Of a DNA stretch of 64,000 nt, positions 16,530-26,700 are shown in pieces. Source of the stretch: Gammaproteobacteria bacterium (lineage in GTDB: Bacteria > Pseudomonadota > Gammaproteobacteria > Pseudomonadales > Cellvibrionaceae); assembly GCA_004172865.1 (NCBI GenBank), contig SEBV01000002.1:186001-250000 (forward strand), given 5' to 3'. Below the pieces are notes generated by a model. The model was not told the origin of the DNA. It saw nothing but the letters and a program-made list of their open reading frames with translations, and did no database searches. Numbering within the stretch: the first letter of the stretch is position 1; each line of letters opens with the position of its first letter. Both the position numbers and the translations under genes were made by a program.

Positions 16530-19500
16530 ATGTCTTCTATCCCCACTAAAACCGTCAAGTCTGTATGTCCTTATTGCGGGGTAGGCTGCGGTATGTTGCT
16601 GGAAACGGATGGCAAAAAGGTTATTAAAGTCAGCGGCGATAAAAAGCACCCCACCAATTTCGGCCGCTTGTGCACCAAGGGTTCATCGAGCGCACTCGCC
16701 TTAACCAACTCCGGTCGTATGGAATCCGCTTTTGTCCGCAATGATCGCAGCCATGAGCCGATCAAAACGGCAATGGACGAAGCCATCACCAACACCGCAA
16801 AACGCTTGCGTGAGATATTGGATAAACACGGGCCGGATGCTCTGTCATTTTACGTTTCCGGGCAGATGTCCATCGAGTCGCAATACCTCGTTAACAAACT
16901 CGCCAAAGGTTACGTGCGCACCAACAATATCGAATCCAACTCACGCTTGTGCATGGCGAGTGCAGGCGCGGGTTACAAACTGTCATTGGGATCAGACGCC
17001 CCGCCCGGCTCCTATCAGGATTTCGACAAAGCCGATTTGTTTTTCGTAATTGGCGCCAACATGGCGGACTGCCACCCGATTTTATTTTTGCGGATGATGG
17101 ATCGCGTTAAAGCTGGTGCAAAGTTAATTGTGGTTGATCCGCGTCGCACATTGACTGCCGAAAAGTCCCATTTGTTTATGCAAATCAAATCCGGCACTGA
17201 CTTGTCGCTGCTAAATGGCTTGCTGCATCTGCTCGTTAAAAATGGCAAAACCGATTCGGCGTTTATCGAAAAATACACCCAAGACTGGGAAACCATGCCT
17301 GAATTTCTGGCCGATTACACGCCCGAAAAAGTCAGCGAAACCACCGGCATTCCAGTAGCCGACATACTCAAAGCCGCCGACATGCTTGGCGCTGCACCCG
17401 AATTTATGACCTGCTGGACCATGGGTTTAAACCAAAGTACCCATGGAACCTGGAGCACCAACGCTATCTGTAATTTGCACATGGCGACCGGCAGAATCTG
17501 TCGCCCCGGCAGCGGGCCTTTCTCGTTAACTGGCCAACCCAACGCCATGGGCGGTCGCGAAATGGGCTATATGGGCCCCGGTTTGCCAGGCCAACGCAGT
17601 TTATTGGTAGAGAAAGATCGCGTTTTTGTTGAGGACATGTGGGAGATCGAACCCGGCACCATTAGCACCAAAGTCGGCAAAGGTACGGTCGATATGTTTG
17701 AGCGCATGGCAGCGGGCGAGATCAAAGCCTGCTGGATCATCTGCACCAATCCGGTTGCCACAGTTCCCAATCGCAAAATCGTAATCGAAGCCCTGCAACG
17801 CGCCGAAGTTGTAATCGCGCAAGACGCTTTCCTCGACACCGAGACAAATCGCTATGCCGACATACTTTTGCCCGGCGCGCTCTGGGCAGAAGCCGAAGGG
17901 ATCATGATCAACTCCGAACGCAATATCACGCTAATGCAAGAAGCCGTCAGCCCGCCCGGTGATGGATTGCCCGACTGGCAAATCATCGCCCGCGTTGCTT
18001 GCGAGATGGGTTATGAACAAGGTTTTAGTTTTAACTCCGCATCCGAAGTCTTCGAAGAAATCAAACGCAGTTACAATCCCAAAACTGGCTACGACTTACG
18101 CGGCGTAAGCTACGAACGCTTGCGCGAAACGCCATTGCAATGGCCTTGCCCAAGCAACGACGGCGATGACCGCAATCCGATTCGCTATTTAAATGATGGC
18201 ATTAGCCAAACCCTAAAAATCCATGAAGATGGCAGCAAGCCCGATTTAGTTTTCGCAACCGATTCAGGCAGAGCGATATTTTTCGCGCGCCCGCACGTAA
18301 ACCCCGAAGAAATGCCTGATAAAGAATTCCCCTTTATCCTCAACACCGGTCGTCTGCAACACCAATGGCACACGCTAACCAAGACCGGCAAGATCGCCAC
18401 GCTTAATAAATTAAATCCGGGGCCGTTTATTGAAATCCATCCCGAAGACGCGGCTGAATTAGGTGTTAAAGATAAAGACAAAGTAGAAATCCGCTCCCGT
18501 CGCGGCTACGCCATTTTGCCAGCCGTCGTGACAGATCGCGTCCTACCGGGCGGTTGTTTTGCGCCCTTCCACTGGAACGATGTTTACGGGGAACACCTCA
18601 CCATCAACGCCGTCACCAGCGATAAAGTTGACGCAATTTCACAACAACCCGAACTCAAAGTCTGTGCCGTTATGCTTACGCGCGTTAATGTCATCGCAGA
18701 AGAAAGTCCTCACAATTTCCAAAGTGCCAGCGCCGCAAAACGCCCCGCACTTAGCGCACTCAGTCAGGAAACTAGCATGCCGCTTATCACTGCTTTTGCC
18801 GAGACGATTGGCGTCATCCAATCGGCAGCGCCAGAATTGTCTAGCGAAGAAAAACGCTATCTCGATGGCTACATTGCCGGATTAAAAGCCAGTGCTAATC
18901 ACATCAATACTGTGCCGAGCATTCCAGCGGATGCACCCATTCATTCGAACAATCGCGTATGGATTAACGGTTTACTCGCGGGCATGTTTAGCAGTGTTTT
19001 GCCGTTTCATTTGGTGTCTGCTCGCAGCCTTGAGGCTCCGCAAAACGACAGTACAAAACCTAAAATCAGTTTGCTCTGGGCATCGCAAACTGGCAACGCC
19101 GAAACACTCGCTGAAAAATTTGGCATTGAATTAAAAAATAATGGTTGGGATGTAAAACTTAGTGCGATGGACGATTACACGCCCGCCAATCTTACAAAAG
19201 AAAGCCACGTACTTTTTATCACCAGCACTTTTGGCGATGGCGATTCGCCCGACAACGGCCAAAATTTCTGGACGCAATTAAAATCTGAAAGTGCGCCTGC
19301 ATTAAATCATTTGCAGTTCGCGGTACTTGCGATTGGCGATTCCAATTACGATCAATTTTGCGGCCACGGCAAAAATTTATTTGCACGCATACAAGCGCTC
19401 GGTGCCCAGCCTTTAATAGATCGCCTCGATTGCGACACGGATTTTGATGAGCCATCAACACAATGGTTTGGAAAGTTACGCGAACAATTGCAAGTCGTTT

Positions 19501-21164
19501 CCAGCGCAGAAAAATCCACAAGCATAACGATACAAAGCAAACCGAAGCTCGATTTATTATGGGCATCGCAAACCGGCAACGCAGAAGAGCTCGCGCAAAA
19601 ATTTGCAGCACAACTGAAAGCAGCGGGTTGGGATGTAAACCCACAATCCATGAACGATTACTCCGTAGAAAAACTCGCGCAAGATAAACACATTGTATTC
19701 GTCACCAGCACCTTCGGCGATGGCGATGCGCCCGACAACGGCGGCGATTTCTGGAGCCAACTCAACAGCGAAACTGCGCCGCGCCTTGAACAACTTGAAT
19801 TCGCTTTATTAGCGCTTGGCGACTCCAGCTACGACCAATTTTGCGGTCACGGCAAAAAACTTTTTTCGCGCCTTGAAGCACTCGGTGCAAAAGCATTAAT
19901 TGAACGAGTAGATTGCGACACAGATTTTGAAACACCGGCAGCGGAATGGTTAGCTAAACTCAATAAAATATTGAGCAATAAAACTGCCGCGCAAGGTTCA
20001 ACACCAATGGCCTCACCTGCCGGAGAACTCGCCAAAGCAACTGTTAGCGCTTACAGCAAAACCAATCCTTATCCATCGCGCTTAGTGATAAACAAAAAAC
20101 TAAGCACAGAAGGATCGAGCAAAGACGTTCGTCAATTTGGTTTTGATTTGGGTGATTCCGGCATCACTTACGAAGCGGGCGATGCACTCGGCGTGTGGGC
20201 TAAAAACGATCCTGATTTAGTGTTTGAATTAGCGCAAACGATGCAATTTAATGGCGACACGCCGGTACTCGTTGATACGCAAGAAAAACCATTGCGTTTC
20301 GCACTACTGGATAATTTTGAAATTTGTCGCCCTAGCAATGAAATGCTGAATTTTATTGCCGAACGCACCCAAAGCAAAGATTTCAAAAAATTACTCGCGG
20401 GCGATAAAAAAGAATTACAAGATTGGTTGTGGGGTCGCCAACTTGTGGATGTGCTACAAGAATATCCAGTGCGCTGCGCACCAGAAGAACTTTTACAAAA
20501 CCTGAAACGCATTCAACCGCGCTTGTATTCCATTTCATCCAGCCCAAAAGCGCACATCAACCAAATTCATCTCACCATATCGGCAGTGCGTTACAACCGC
20601 TACGGAAAAGTCACGCGTAAAGGCGTTAGCTCAACATTTTTAGCGGATCGCGCTGAAGGAATTAATGTTCCAATATTTTTACAAGCCAGCAAACATTTTC
20701 ATGTTCCCGCAAATGGCGACGCCCCCATGATTATGGTTGGCCCCGGCACTGGAGTTGCACCTTTCCGCGGATTTTTGCACGAGCGGCAAGCGCGCGGTGA
20801 TAAAGGCAAGAACTGGCTATTTTTCGGGGAACAACACGCTGCTACCGATTTTTATTATCAAGATGAATTACAACAATTTCAAAAAGATGGCGTGCTCACC
20901 GAATTAAGCCTCGCGTTCTCGCGCGATCAAACGCAAAAAATTTACGTGCAAGATCGCATGCGCGAACACGGCCAACAAGTGTGGGAATGGCTGGAAGAAG
21001 GCGCGTATTTCTGCGTATGTGGTGACGCCAGTAAAATGGCAAAAGATGTCGATAATGCGCTACGCGATATTATCCAACAATACGGAAAATTTGATGAAGC
21101 CGAAACCGCAAATTATATGCGTAAATTAAATATGGATAAGCGTTATGTGAGGGATGTATATTAA
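16530..21164 (+). CDS. nasA: Assimilatory nitrate reductase fused to two flavodoxin domains and a CysJ-like FAD/NADPH reductase
   Basis: A 1544-residue single-chain enzyme. Residues 1-710 are a NasA-type catalytic subunit: a 4Fe-4S site (C13, C16, C20, C48) and a molybdopterin-guanine-dinucleotide domain, with the cofactor-capping C-terminal domain at about 590-710. A linker (about 730-840) is followed by two flavodoxin domains in tandem (about 844-990 and 1005-1150), each with LLWASQTGNAE, STFGDGD and GDS(N/S)YDQFCGHGK. Then comes a CysJ-type FAD-binding domain (about 1180-1385, RLYSISSSPK) and an NADPH-binding domain (about 1395-1544, MVGPGTGVAPFRG), ending RYVRDVY. It should reduce nitrate to nitrite with NADPH in the cytoplasm. 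Single-flavodoxin fusions of this type are annotated in related bacteria; the second flavodoxin is unusual. No nitrite reductase or transporter gene is adjacent. Confidence 0.92.
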   Translation: MSSIPTKTVKSVCPYCGVGCGMLLETDGKKVIKVSGDKKHPTNFGRLCTKGSSSALALTNSGRMESAFVRNDRSHEPIKTAMDEAITNTAKRLREILDKHGPDALSFYVSGQMSIESQYLVNKLAKGYVRTNNIESNSRLCMASAGAGYKLSLGSDAPPGSYQDFDKADLFFVIGANMADCHPILFLRMMDRVKAGAKLIVVDPRRTLTAEKSHLFMQIKSGTDLSLLNGLLHLLVKNGKTDSAFIEKYTQDWETMPEFLADYTPEKVSETTGIPVADILKAADMLGAAPEFMTCWTMGLNQSTHGTWSTNAICNLHMATGRICRPGSGPFSLTGQPNAMGGREMGYMGPGLPGQRSLLVEKDRVFVEDMWEIEPGTISTKVGKGTVDMFERMAAGEIKACWIICTNPVATVPNRKIVIEALQRAEVVIAQDAFLDTETNRYADILLPGALWAEAEGIMINSERNITLMQEAVSPPGDGLPDWQIIARVACEMGYEQGFSFNSASEVFEEIKRSYNPKTGYDLRGVSYERLRETPLQWPCPSNDGDDRNPIRYLNDGISQTLKIHEDGSKPDLVFATDSGRAIFFARPHVNPEEMPDKEFPFILNTGRLQHQWHTLTKTGKIATLNKLNPGPFIEIHPEDAAELGVKDKDKVEIRSRRGYAILPAVVTDRVLPGGCFAPFHWNDVYGEHLTINAVTSDKVDAISQQPELKVCAVMLTRVNVIAEESPHNFQSASAAKRPALSALSQETSMPLITAFAETIGVIQSAAPELSSEEKRYLDGYIAGLKASANHINTVPSIPADAPIHSNNRVWINGLLAGMFSSVLPFHLVSARSLEAPQNDSTKPKISLLWASQTGNAETLAEKFGIELKNNGWDVKLSAMDDYTPANLTKESHVLFITSTFGDGDSPDNGQNFWTQLKSESAPALNHLQFAVLAIGDSNYDQFCGHGKNLFARIQALGAQPLIDRLDCDTDFDEPSTQWFGKLREQLQVVSSAEKSTSITIQSKPKLDLLWASQTGNAEELAQKFAAQLKAAGWDVNPQSMNDYSVEKLAQDKHIVFVTSTFGDGDAPDNGGDFWSQLNSETAPRLEQLEFALLALGDSSYDQFCGHGKKLFSRLEALGAKALIERVDCDTDFETPAAEWLAKLNKILSNKTAAQGSTPMASPAGELAKATVSAYSKTNPYPSRLVINKKLSTEGSSKDVRQFGFDLGDSGITYEAGDALGVWAKNDPDLVFELAQTMQFNGDTPVLVDTQEKPLRFALLDNFEICRPSNEMLNFIAERTQSKDFKKLLAGDKKELQDWLWGRQLVDVLQEYPVRCAPEELLQNLKRIQPRLYSISSSPKAHINQIHLTISAVRYNRYGKVTRKGVSSTFLADRAEGINVPIFLQASKHFHVPANGDAPMIMVGPGTGVAPFRGFLHERQARGDKGKNWLFFGEQHAATDFYYQDELQQFQKDGVLTELSLAFSRDQTQKIYVQDRMREHGQQVWEWLEEGAYFCVCGDASKMAKDVDNALRDIIQQYGKFDEAETANYMRKLNMDKRYVRDVY

Positions 21165-21167
21165 AAA

Positions 21168-21191
21168 AATCCCCAGACCAGCTGGGGATTT
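21168..21191. terminator. Bidirectional terminator between nitrate reductase and DUF5610 genes
   Basis: AAATCCCCAG and CTGGGGATTT form a 10-bp stem with loop ACCAG, flanked by A and T runs on both sides. It serves two convergent genes. Confidence 0.87.
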
Positions 21192-21208
21192 TTAATTTAA
21201 GGTGTTAA

Positions 21209-22438
21209 TTAAGCGGCAGCAACATCTTCAGGTTTTTTCGGTACATTTAAAGCGAGAATACGTTCCAGAAATTGCGACAAAGCACTAGGCGCTTCGTTTT
21301 TACTTTCTGCCTGATCAGCCATTTTTTTGGTTAAATCCAATAGCAATTTATGTGGGTCAGCAAATTCACCGGCCACATTTAAGGTTGCCAATACATCTTT
21401 AATAAAATCGCCCACTGGCGCCAATTGATTCGCTAAACTGGTTGATTGCGAATCATCATCTTGCGCAACTGCGCCATAGGCTTCTGCTACTTGCTGAATT
21501 TGTACTTGCGATAAATTAAGCGAATAGTTTGCAATTTGTTGATCGTCATAACCCAGGCTTACAGCCTTATCAAACACCTCATCCAAATTGCCCGCGTAAA
21601 ATTGATCGGCAAGTTTATCGACACGGCCAAGTAATTCGTTAATTGCTTTTAATTCATCGTCATTTAAATCGCCATCAACAGATAATTCAAAATTACTTGC
21701 TGAACTTTTACTGCCATTCACAGAAACGCCATTGCTATCGCGACTAGCTCCTACGCTGACACCTACACTGGAAGACGCACGAATACTTACTTTGTCGCCC
21801 TCTTTGGTTGTTAATTCAAACTTAAAATCACGTGCTTCGGCGTATTCATACAACCCCTGCTGAACCGCGATATTGTTAACTGCTTTAGGCGCAGTTATCG
21901 CAGATGAAGATGCAGGTTTGTTTGTCGTTACGGTAGTTGATTCAATAAATTTTGAGCGCAGCGCATCAACACCATCCAATACTTGTTTATAAGTATCAGC
22001 GACGTCAGCTGCAACTTCTGGAGAAAACTGACTTAAAGCCTTTAGCTGCTCCGCCGCTTCTGCAAAACCTTTTTTGAAGCCTTCAAGACCAGCATCCAAA
22101 CGCGATTGCAATTGCTCTTGCGTCGCGCCTTCTGCAACGTCCATCTTTAAACGACGATCGATAAATCCCAAAATGGTGGTGGCTGCTTTAGTCGCCGTCA
22201 TGGGCTCATTGTCGGTATAGGCCGTTAAGGATGCCCCGCCCTTGCCTGCAATTTTTTCGTAAGCTTGAGTTAATACGCGAGTAACCAGCTGCAATGCTGA
22301 TTGACGCTTGTCCGTGCGGGTAGACGCAGCGTCATCGGGAACAGGCGTCGATGATTTTAATTGCGGACGTACCTGATCTTGCTTGGTCGCCAAGGTAGTA
22401 GGTAGAAGCGCGCCAGAAGTGATTGAGGATATAGCCAT
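21209..22438 (-). CDS. DUF5610-type protein
   Basis: A 409-residue protein without a signal peptide or membrane helix. The N-terminal half holds a helical region (about 45-165) with TILGFIDRRL, AGLEGFKKGFAEA and EQL, which I recognise as the DUF5610 pattern. The middle is Ser/Thr-rich; the C-terminal half is acidic and helical, with LSVDGDLNDDELKAINELLGRVDKL resembling an EF-hand-like or helix-loop-helix segment. The role of the family is unknown. It is a single gene with its own terminator. The assignment is from recognition only. Confidence 0.72.
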   Translation of the reverse strand: MAISSITSGALLPTTLATKQDQVRPQLKSSTPVPDDAASTRTDKRQSALQLVTRVLTQAYEKIAGKGGASLTAYTDNEPMTATKAATTILGFIDRRLKMDVAEGATQEQLQSRLDAGLEGFKKGFAEAAEQLKALSQFSPEVAADVADTYKQVLDGVDALRSKFIESTTVTTNKPASSSAITAPKAVNNIAVQQGLYEYAEARDFKFELTTKEGDKVSIRASSSVGVSVGASRDSNGVSVNGSKSSASNFELSVDGDLNDDELKAINELLGRVDKLADQFYAGNLDEVFDKAVSLGYDDQQIANYSLNLSQVQIQQVAEAYGAVAQDDDSQSTSLANQLAPVGDFIKDVLATLNVAGEFADPHKLLLDLTKKMADQAESKNEAPSALSQFLERILALNVPKKPEDVAAA

Positions 22439-22977
22439 ACTGCACCTGACTGGTTAAGGAGCGTTAAAGGAGATTATTGCTATATTCGACATCGGCAGAA
22501 TTCTTTAAACCTAAAAGACTTTTTTGTAACACCAGGGCTATTTTTTATAACTCAAAAACCAGACTTGGGTAAACAGCAGCTGCAACAACATAAATTGATT
22601 AAAATCAAAACAGAAAAACTACACTCTATGAATACAAATTTAAAATTTAAAAAATTAATTTTATAAATAGACTTTGCTTCAAAATGTTGTTTAAAAACTA
22701 AGTCAGTATCAACTCAAGACAATTTCGATTTTACAGAAAAATAACTATTTCTTGGCGTGCTTTAAACTCCGTACAGGAATAGAGAAGTGCGTTTTGAAAA
22801 CGATAAAAATAATAAACTTCTAGGTAAAAAATGCTTATTTAAAATTACGCTTTAATTTGCGAGCCTGCAGAAAATTGATTTTATTTCCATTACAAAATCT
22901 ACTCTAAACATTTGCCAAGCAAATAAAACCTATAAATCATACATTTAAAACACTCTAAAAAATTTGTTATGGTCATA
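22439..22977. other. AT-rich intergenic DNA upstream of the candidate small RNA
   Basis: About 540 bp with very low GC and no open frame that looks coding. I recognise no repeat, RNA gene or remnant. It probably holds the promoter of the minus-strand DUF5610 gene. Confidence 0.5.
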
Positions 22978-23006
22978 TTGACAATAAAAAGAATGACGCC
23001 TAGTAT
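22978..23006 (+). promoter_or_regulatory. Near-consensus sigma-70 promoter for a candidate small RNA
   Basis: TTGACA at 22978-22983 and TAGTAT at 23001-23006 are separated by exactly 17 bp. Transcription would start near 23013. No protein gene begins within 650 bp downstream, but an intrinsic terminator does lie downstream. Confidence 0.6.
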
Positions 23007-23012
23007 GCAAGT

Positions 23013-23222
23013 ACACCAAGCAACAGATTGAAATCAATTGCGGCGCTAGTCTAAAAATAAATCGTCCATGTTATTTGATTTCTCAGGTGCAAAATTTCTC
23101 GGCATGTAAAAACTGCTCTATCTCAATTTAATCAAATTACTGCAAAGTTCACCGTGTTTGTTAAGCGTTTGTACTGGAGCCTTCGGGCATTGGAGCATCC
23201 ATTTTGGATGCTCCGTTTTTTT
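23013..23222 (+). ncRNA. Candidate small RNA, about 210 nt
   Basis: The stretch is bounded by a near-consensus promoter (22978-23006) and a perfect intrinsic terminator (23192-23222). Inside there is only a 13-codon frame (ATG at 23069) without a ribosome binding site. I do not recognise it as 6S, tmRNA, RsmY/Z, Spot 42 or another known family. It could be an independent small RNA or a prematurely terminated leader of the TonB-receptor gene. Confidence 0.45.
23192..23222 (+). terminator. Orphan intrinsic terminator
   Basis: GGAGCATCC and GGATGCTCC form a perfect 9-bp stem with a 5-nt loop and then seven T residues. No protein gene ends upstream on this strand for 2 kb. Confidence 0.87.
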
Positions 23223-23345
23223 ATTGCATCAAAATTTCTCCATAAAAAAATATTTATATTTGAAAAAAATTTTCCCTCGCATGTATCTTAAATACCCACT
23301 TTTTTAACTATTTTTTAAAAGCCAGATAATTCTATGGATGCGCGA

Positions 23346-23374
23346 TTGACACTCAGAATTCGTTATAGTATTAA
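23346..23374 (+). promoter_or_regulatory. Sigma-70 promoter candidate for the TonB-receptor gene
   Basis: TTGACA at 23346-23351 and TATTAA at 23369-23374 are separated by 17 bp. The start would be near 23381, giving a leader of about 320 nt. Confidence 0.5.
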
Positions 23375-23386
23375 TGACAATATCAA

Positions 23387-23398
23387 CTAGTGCACTAG
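23387..23398. promoter_or_regulatory. Perfect 12-bp palindrome, candidate repressor operator
   Basis: CTAGTGCACTAG lies just downstream of the predicted start site. That position fits a LacI-type repressor site, as seen for many sugar-linked TonB receptors. The regulator is not identified. Confidence 0.45.
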
Positions 23399-23607
23399 AG
23401 TTTTTGACGACTAAAAATAACCATCGCTAGCTTGATAGCCCTATCCAGGGGGCAAAGATTTACCAGTTTTAGTTCAGAGACAGGTGAGATGAGCAAGCAT
23501 TAATTATAAAAAATGCGCTCAAAAAGAACTTAGGTTTCCGCTCAAAAGAGAAAGGAGATCAGGTAGCAGAAGTACGAATGCTCATAAGAGTCATGCCGTA
23601 TCAATGC

Positions 23608-23640
23608 TTCCTGCAAGCGCTAATTACTGGCTTGCGGGAA
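23608..23640 (+). promoter_or_regulatory. Leader hairpin upstream of the TonB-receptor gene
   Basis: TTCCTGCAAGC and GCTTGCGGGAA pair over 11 bp (one G-U) around an 11-nt loop, 62 bp before the start codon. No T run follows, so it is not a terminator. It could affect mRNA stability or translation. Confidence 0.45.
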
Positions 23641-23701
23641 ATATTAAGGCCATTCAATAAATGGTTTTGAATCTAATAACAATCACTGGAGGCATAGTCT
23701 T

Positions 23702-26700
23702 ATGCTTAATATTTTACAAAAAAACTTCAGAGTAAAACCGCTAACAGCAGCCGTTGCATCAATCATCGCTTTAACTGCAAGCTCAATGACTTTTGCGCAA
23801 GAAGAAGCTGATGAAATCGTTGTTACTGGTATTAAGGCAAGCTTGAAACAAGCGATGGATATTAAACGTGATTCAGCCGGTGTGGTTGATGCGATTAATG
23901 CCGAAGACATGGGTAAATTCCCCGATACTAACCTTGCAGAATCTTTGCAGCGTATTACCGGTGTTTCTATTGACCGTACTAACGGTGAGGGTTCAAAAAT
24001 TACCGTTCGTGGTTTCGGCCCTGATTACAACATGGTGACCCTGAACGGAAGAACCATGCCAAGCGGTAGTGCTTACGGTGGTAGTTCAGGTGCTGACGCA
24101 TCAACAACCGGTGGTAACTCCCGTGCATTTGATTTCTCCAACCTGGCGTCTGAATCAATATCAGGCGTAGAAGTGTACAAAACAGGTAAGGCTAATATTG
24201 CAGCAGGTGGTATTGGTGCAACTGTAAACATTAAAACTGCTCGCCCATTAGATAATTCAGGCTTTAAAGCCTCTATTGGTGGTAAAGCCGTAGCAGACAC
24301 TACCAATCGTACCGGTAGCGATGTAACTCCAGAAGTTTCTGGTTTAGTGAGCTGGTCTGATGACGAGTCCAAGTTTGGTGTGTCTTTGACTGCCAGCTAC
24401 GCGAAACGTGACTCAGGGTACACCGGCGCTACCGTTAATGATTGGTCCGTGGATACATGGCTTGGTGCGGACAATAACACGCTGTGGAACATCAAGGCTA
24501 ACGATCCTGCTTTTAAGAATGCGCCAGCAGTTGGCCAGCTCTACTCTCGCCCGAATGACGTTCGTTATAGTTTCGCTGATCAAGAGCGTGAACGCACTAA
24601 CGCACAATTGACATTGCAGTATCGTCCTATCGAAAACCTAACCGCTACCTTGGACTACACTTACGCGCAAAAAGATCAATCTGAACATCGTGGCGAAGTC
24701 ACTACCTGGTTGCAAAGAGGTGCGTACACCACGCTGGTTGAGTTTGATAACTCTACTATCAAGACTCCAAAATTCATTAGTGAAAATTATGGCGCCGTAG
24801 GCGCTGCATTTGACACTGGCTTTTCCCAGCAATACCGCGAACAGCAAGATAAGCTTGAGTCAACGGGTTTAAATCTTGACTGGGCCGTTAATGATCAATT
24901 AACGGTAACGCTTGATGCGCATCACTCAACCATGGATAGCTTGCCCACCGGCCCAGGCCACTCAGGCGAGTTGGACGTAGGTGTTGGCTCGGTTGTTAAA
25001 ACCAGCGCAAACTGGCAATTCAGTGGCAACGACATCCCAACCTGGACTCAGACTAATAATGGCGATCTGGAACAACACCTTAGCTCATCTGTTATGCGTG
25101 TATGGTCCGTTGAGCAATTGTCCACTGTAGATGAGGGTAGAGTTAATGCTAAGTGGAAGTTCGATGATGGCGGTAGCTTTGATTTCGGTCTTGAGCGCCG
25201 CGAAATGAACTCAAACACCATTAATTACAATGGTAACAACCCTCAGATCCTGGGTGGTTGGGGTGCATCGGCTCCAGGCGAGTTCCCTGCAGGATTGTTC
25301 ACACCTTTCGATGTGGCTGGCGAGTTTAAAGATGCAAGCACGGGTAATTCACCACACATCGGTTTCCGTGCTGACGCACGCCAGCTGGCTAACTTTCTGG
25401 TAGGCAAATATAATGGCGAACTGCTGCCTAAAGTAAACCCCGAAGACCCCGATGAAAAACCCAGATACGAGCCAATAGGCTACATTGGGATAGAAGATAC
25501 TCAGGTTCCTGGCCAGGTTCGCAATAGCAAGAGCAACAATGAAGTTGAAGAAAATACCGATGCGTTTTATTTCCAGCTAGGTAACAAAGGCACAATAGGT
25601 GGCATTGAAGTTGATATGCTGGCTGGTTTGCGCTATGAAAATACCAAACAGGTTTCATCCTCAGATACTCCATTGCTGGATCGCTTCGTGTGGGCATCTG
25701 ACAACGACTTTACACCCGTTAGCGGGCCTGTAGGCGCTAAAGTCAGCGTCAATAATGACTATGATGTGCTGCTTCCAAACCTGGATTTGTCAGCCAAGCT
25801 GACTGATACTCTTGTAGCCAGGTTCTCCTATAGCAAAACTATCGCTCGCCCAAGTTTGTCAAATCTCGACGCATCTGTTTCCGGTTATAGCATTAACGGT
25901 TCAACCCTAAACGGTGTTTCCACCAGCGTTAAAGCAAATGCAAACACCCCAACACTGCAACCATTGGAATCGAGCAACTTTGACGTATCTGTAGAGTGGT
26001 ATTTTGATGATGCCAGCTATTTATCTGCCGGCGTGTTTCAAAAACAAGTTAACAACTTCGTAGGCAACGAGAAAACAACGAAAACCATTGGTGACATTCG
26101 CGACCAAACTTCAGGCCCACGCGCGCAAGCGGCTCTTGCTGCACTGAAAGCGAATGGTTTTTCAACCGATGACCCACATATTTTCGCAATGATGAACTTC
26201 TTGGCTCATCCAGACGTTTGGGGTGCACCTGCTAGCATGACAGACGCCGACGTGGTCGAATTGAACAGCACCAAGGCGGAGTATCAAATCCTTCCAGCTG
26301 CTGATGATCCTTTAATGAAGTTCGCTGTAACCGCACCCGTTAATAACCATGAAGCAAAACTTTATGGTGCTGAGTTTGCGGGTCAACACTTCTTTGGTGA
26401 AACTGGCTTTGGCTTGCAGGCTAACTACACCATCGTAAGAGGGGATGTGAAATTCGATAACTTAAACATTGATGCAAACCAATTTGCGTTATTAGGTCTT
26501 AGCGATACTGCAAACCTGGTGTTTATGTATGAAAAATATGGTGTGGAAGCTCGTGTTGCTTACAATTGGCGTGATACCTACCTCAGCAGAACTAACTGGG
26601 GCGCTGGCAACCCAGGCTACATTGAGGCTCACTCACAAATTGATGCGAACGTGACATACCATATCACTGATAATTTGGCTGTATCTCTTGAAGGCATAAA

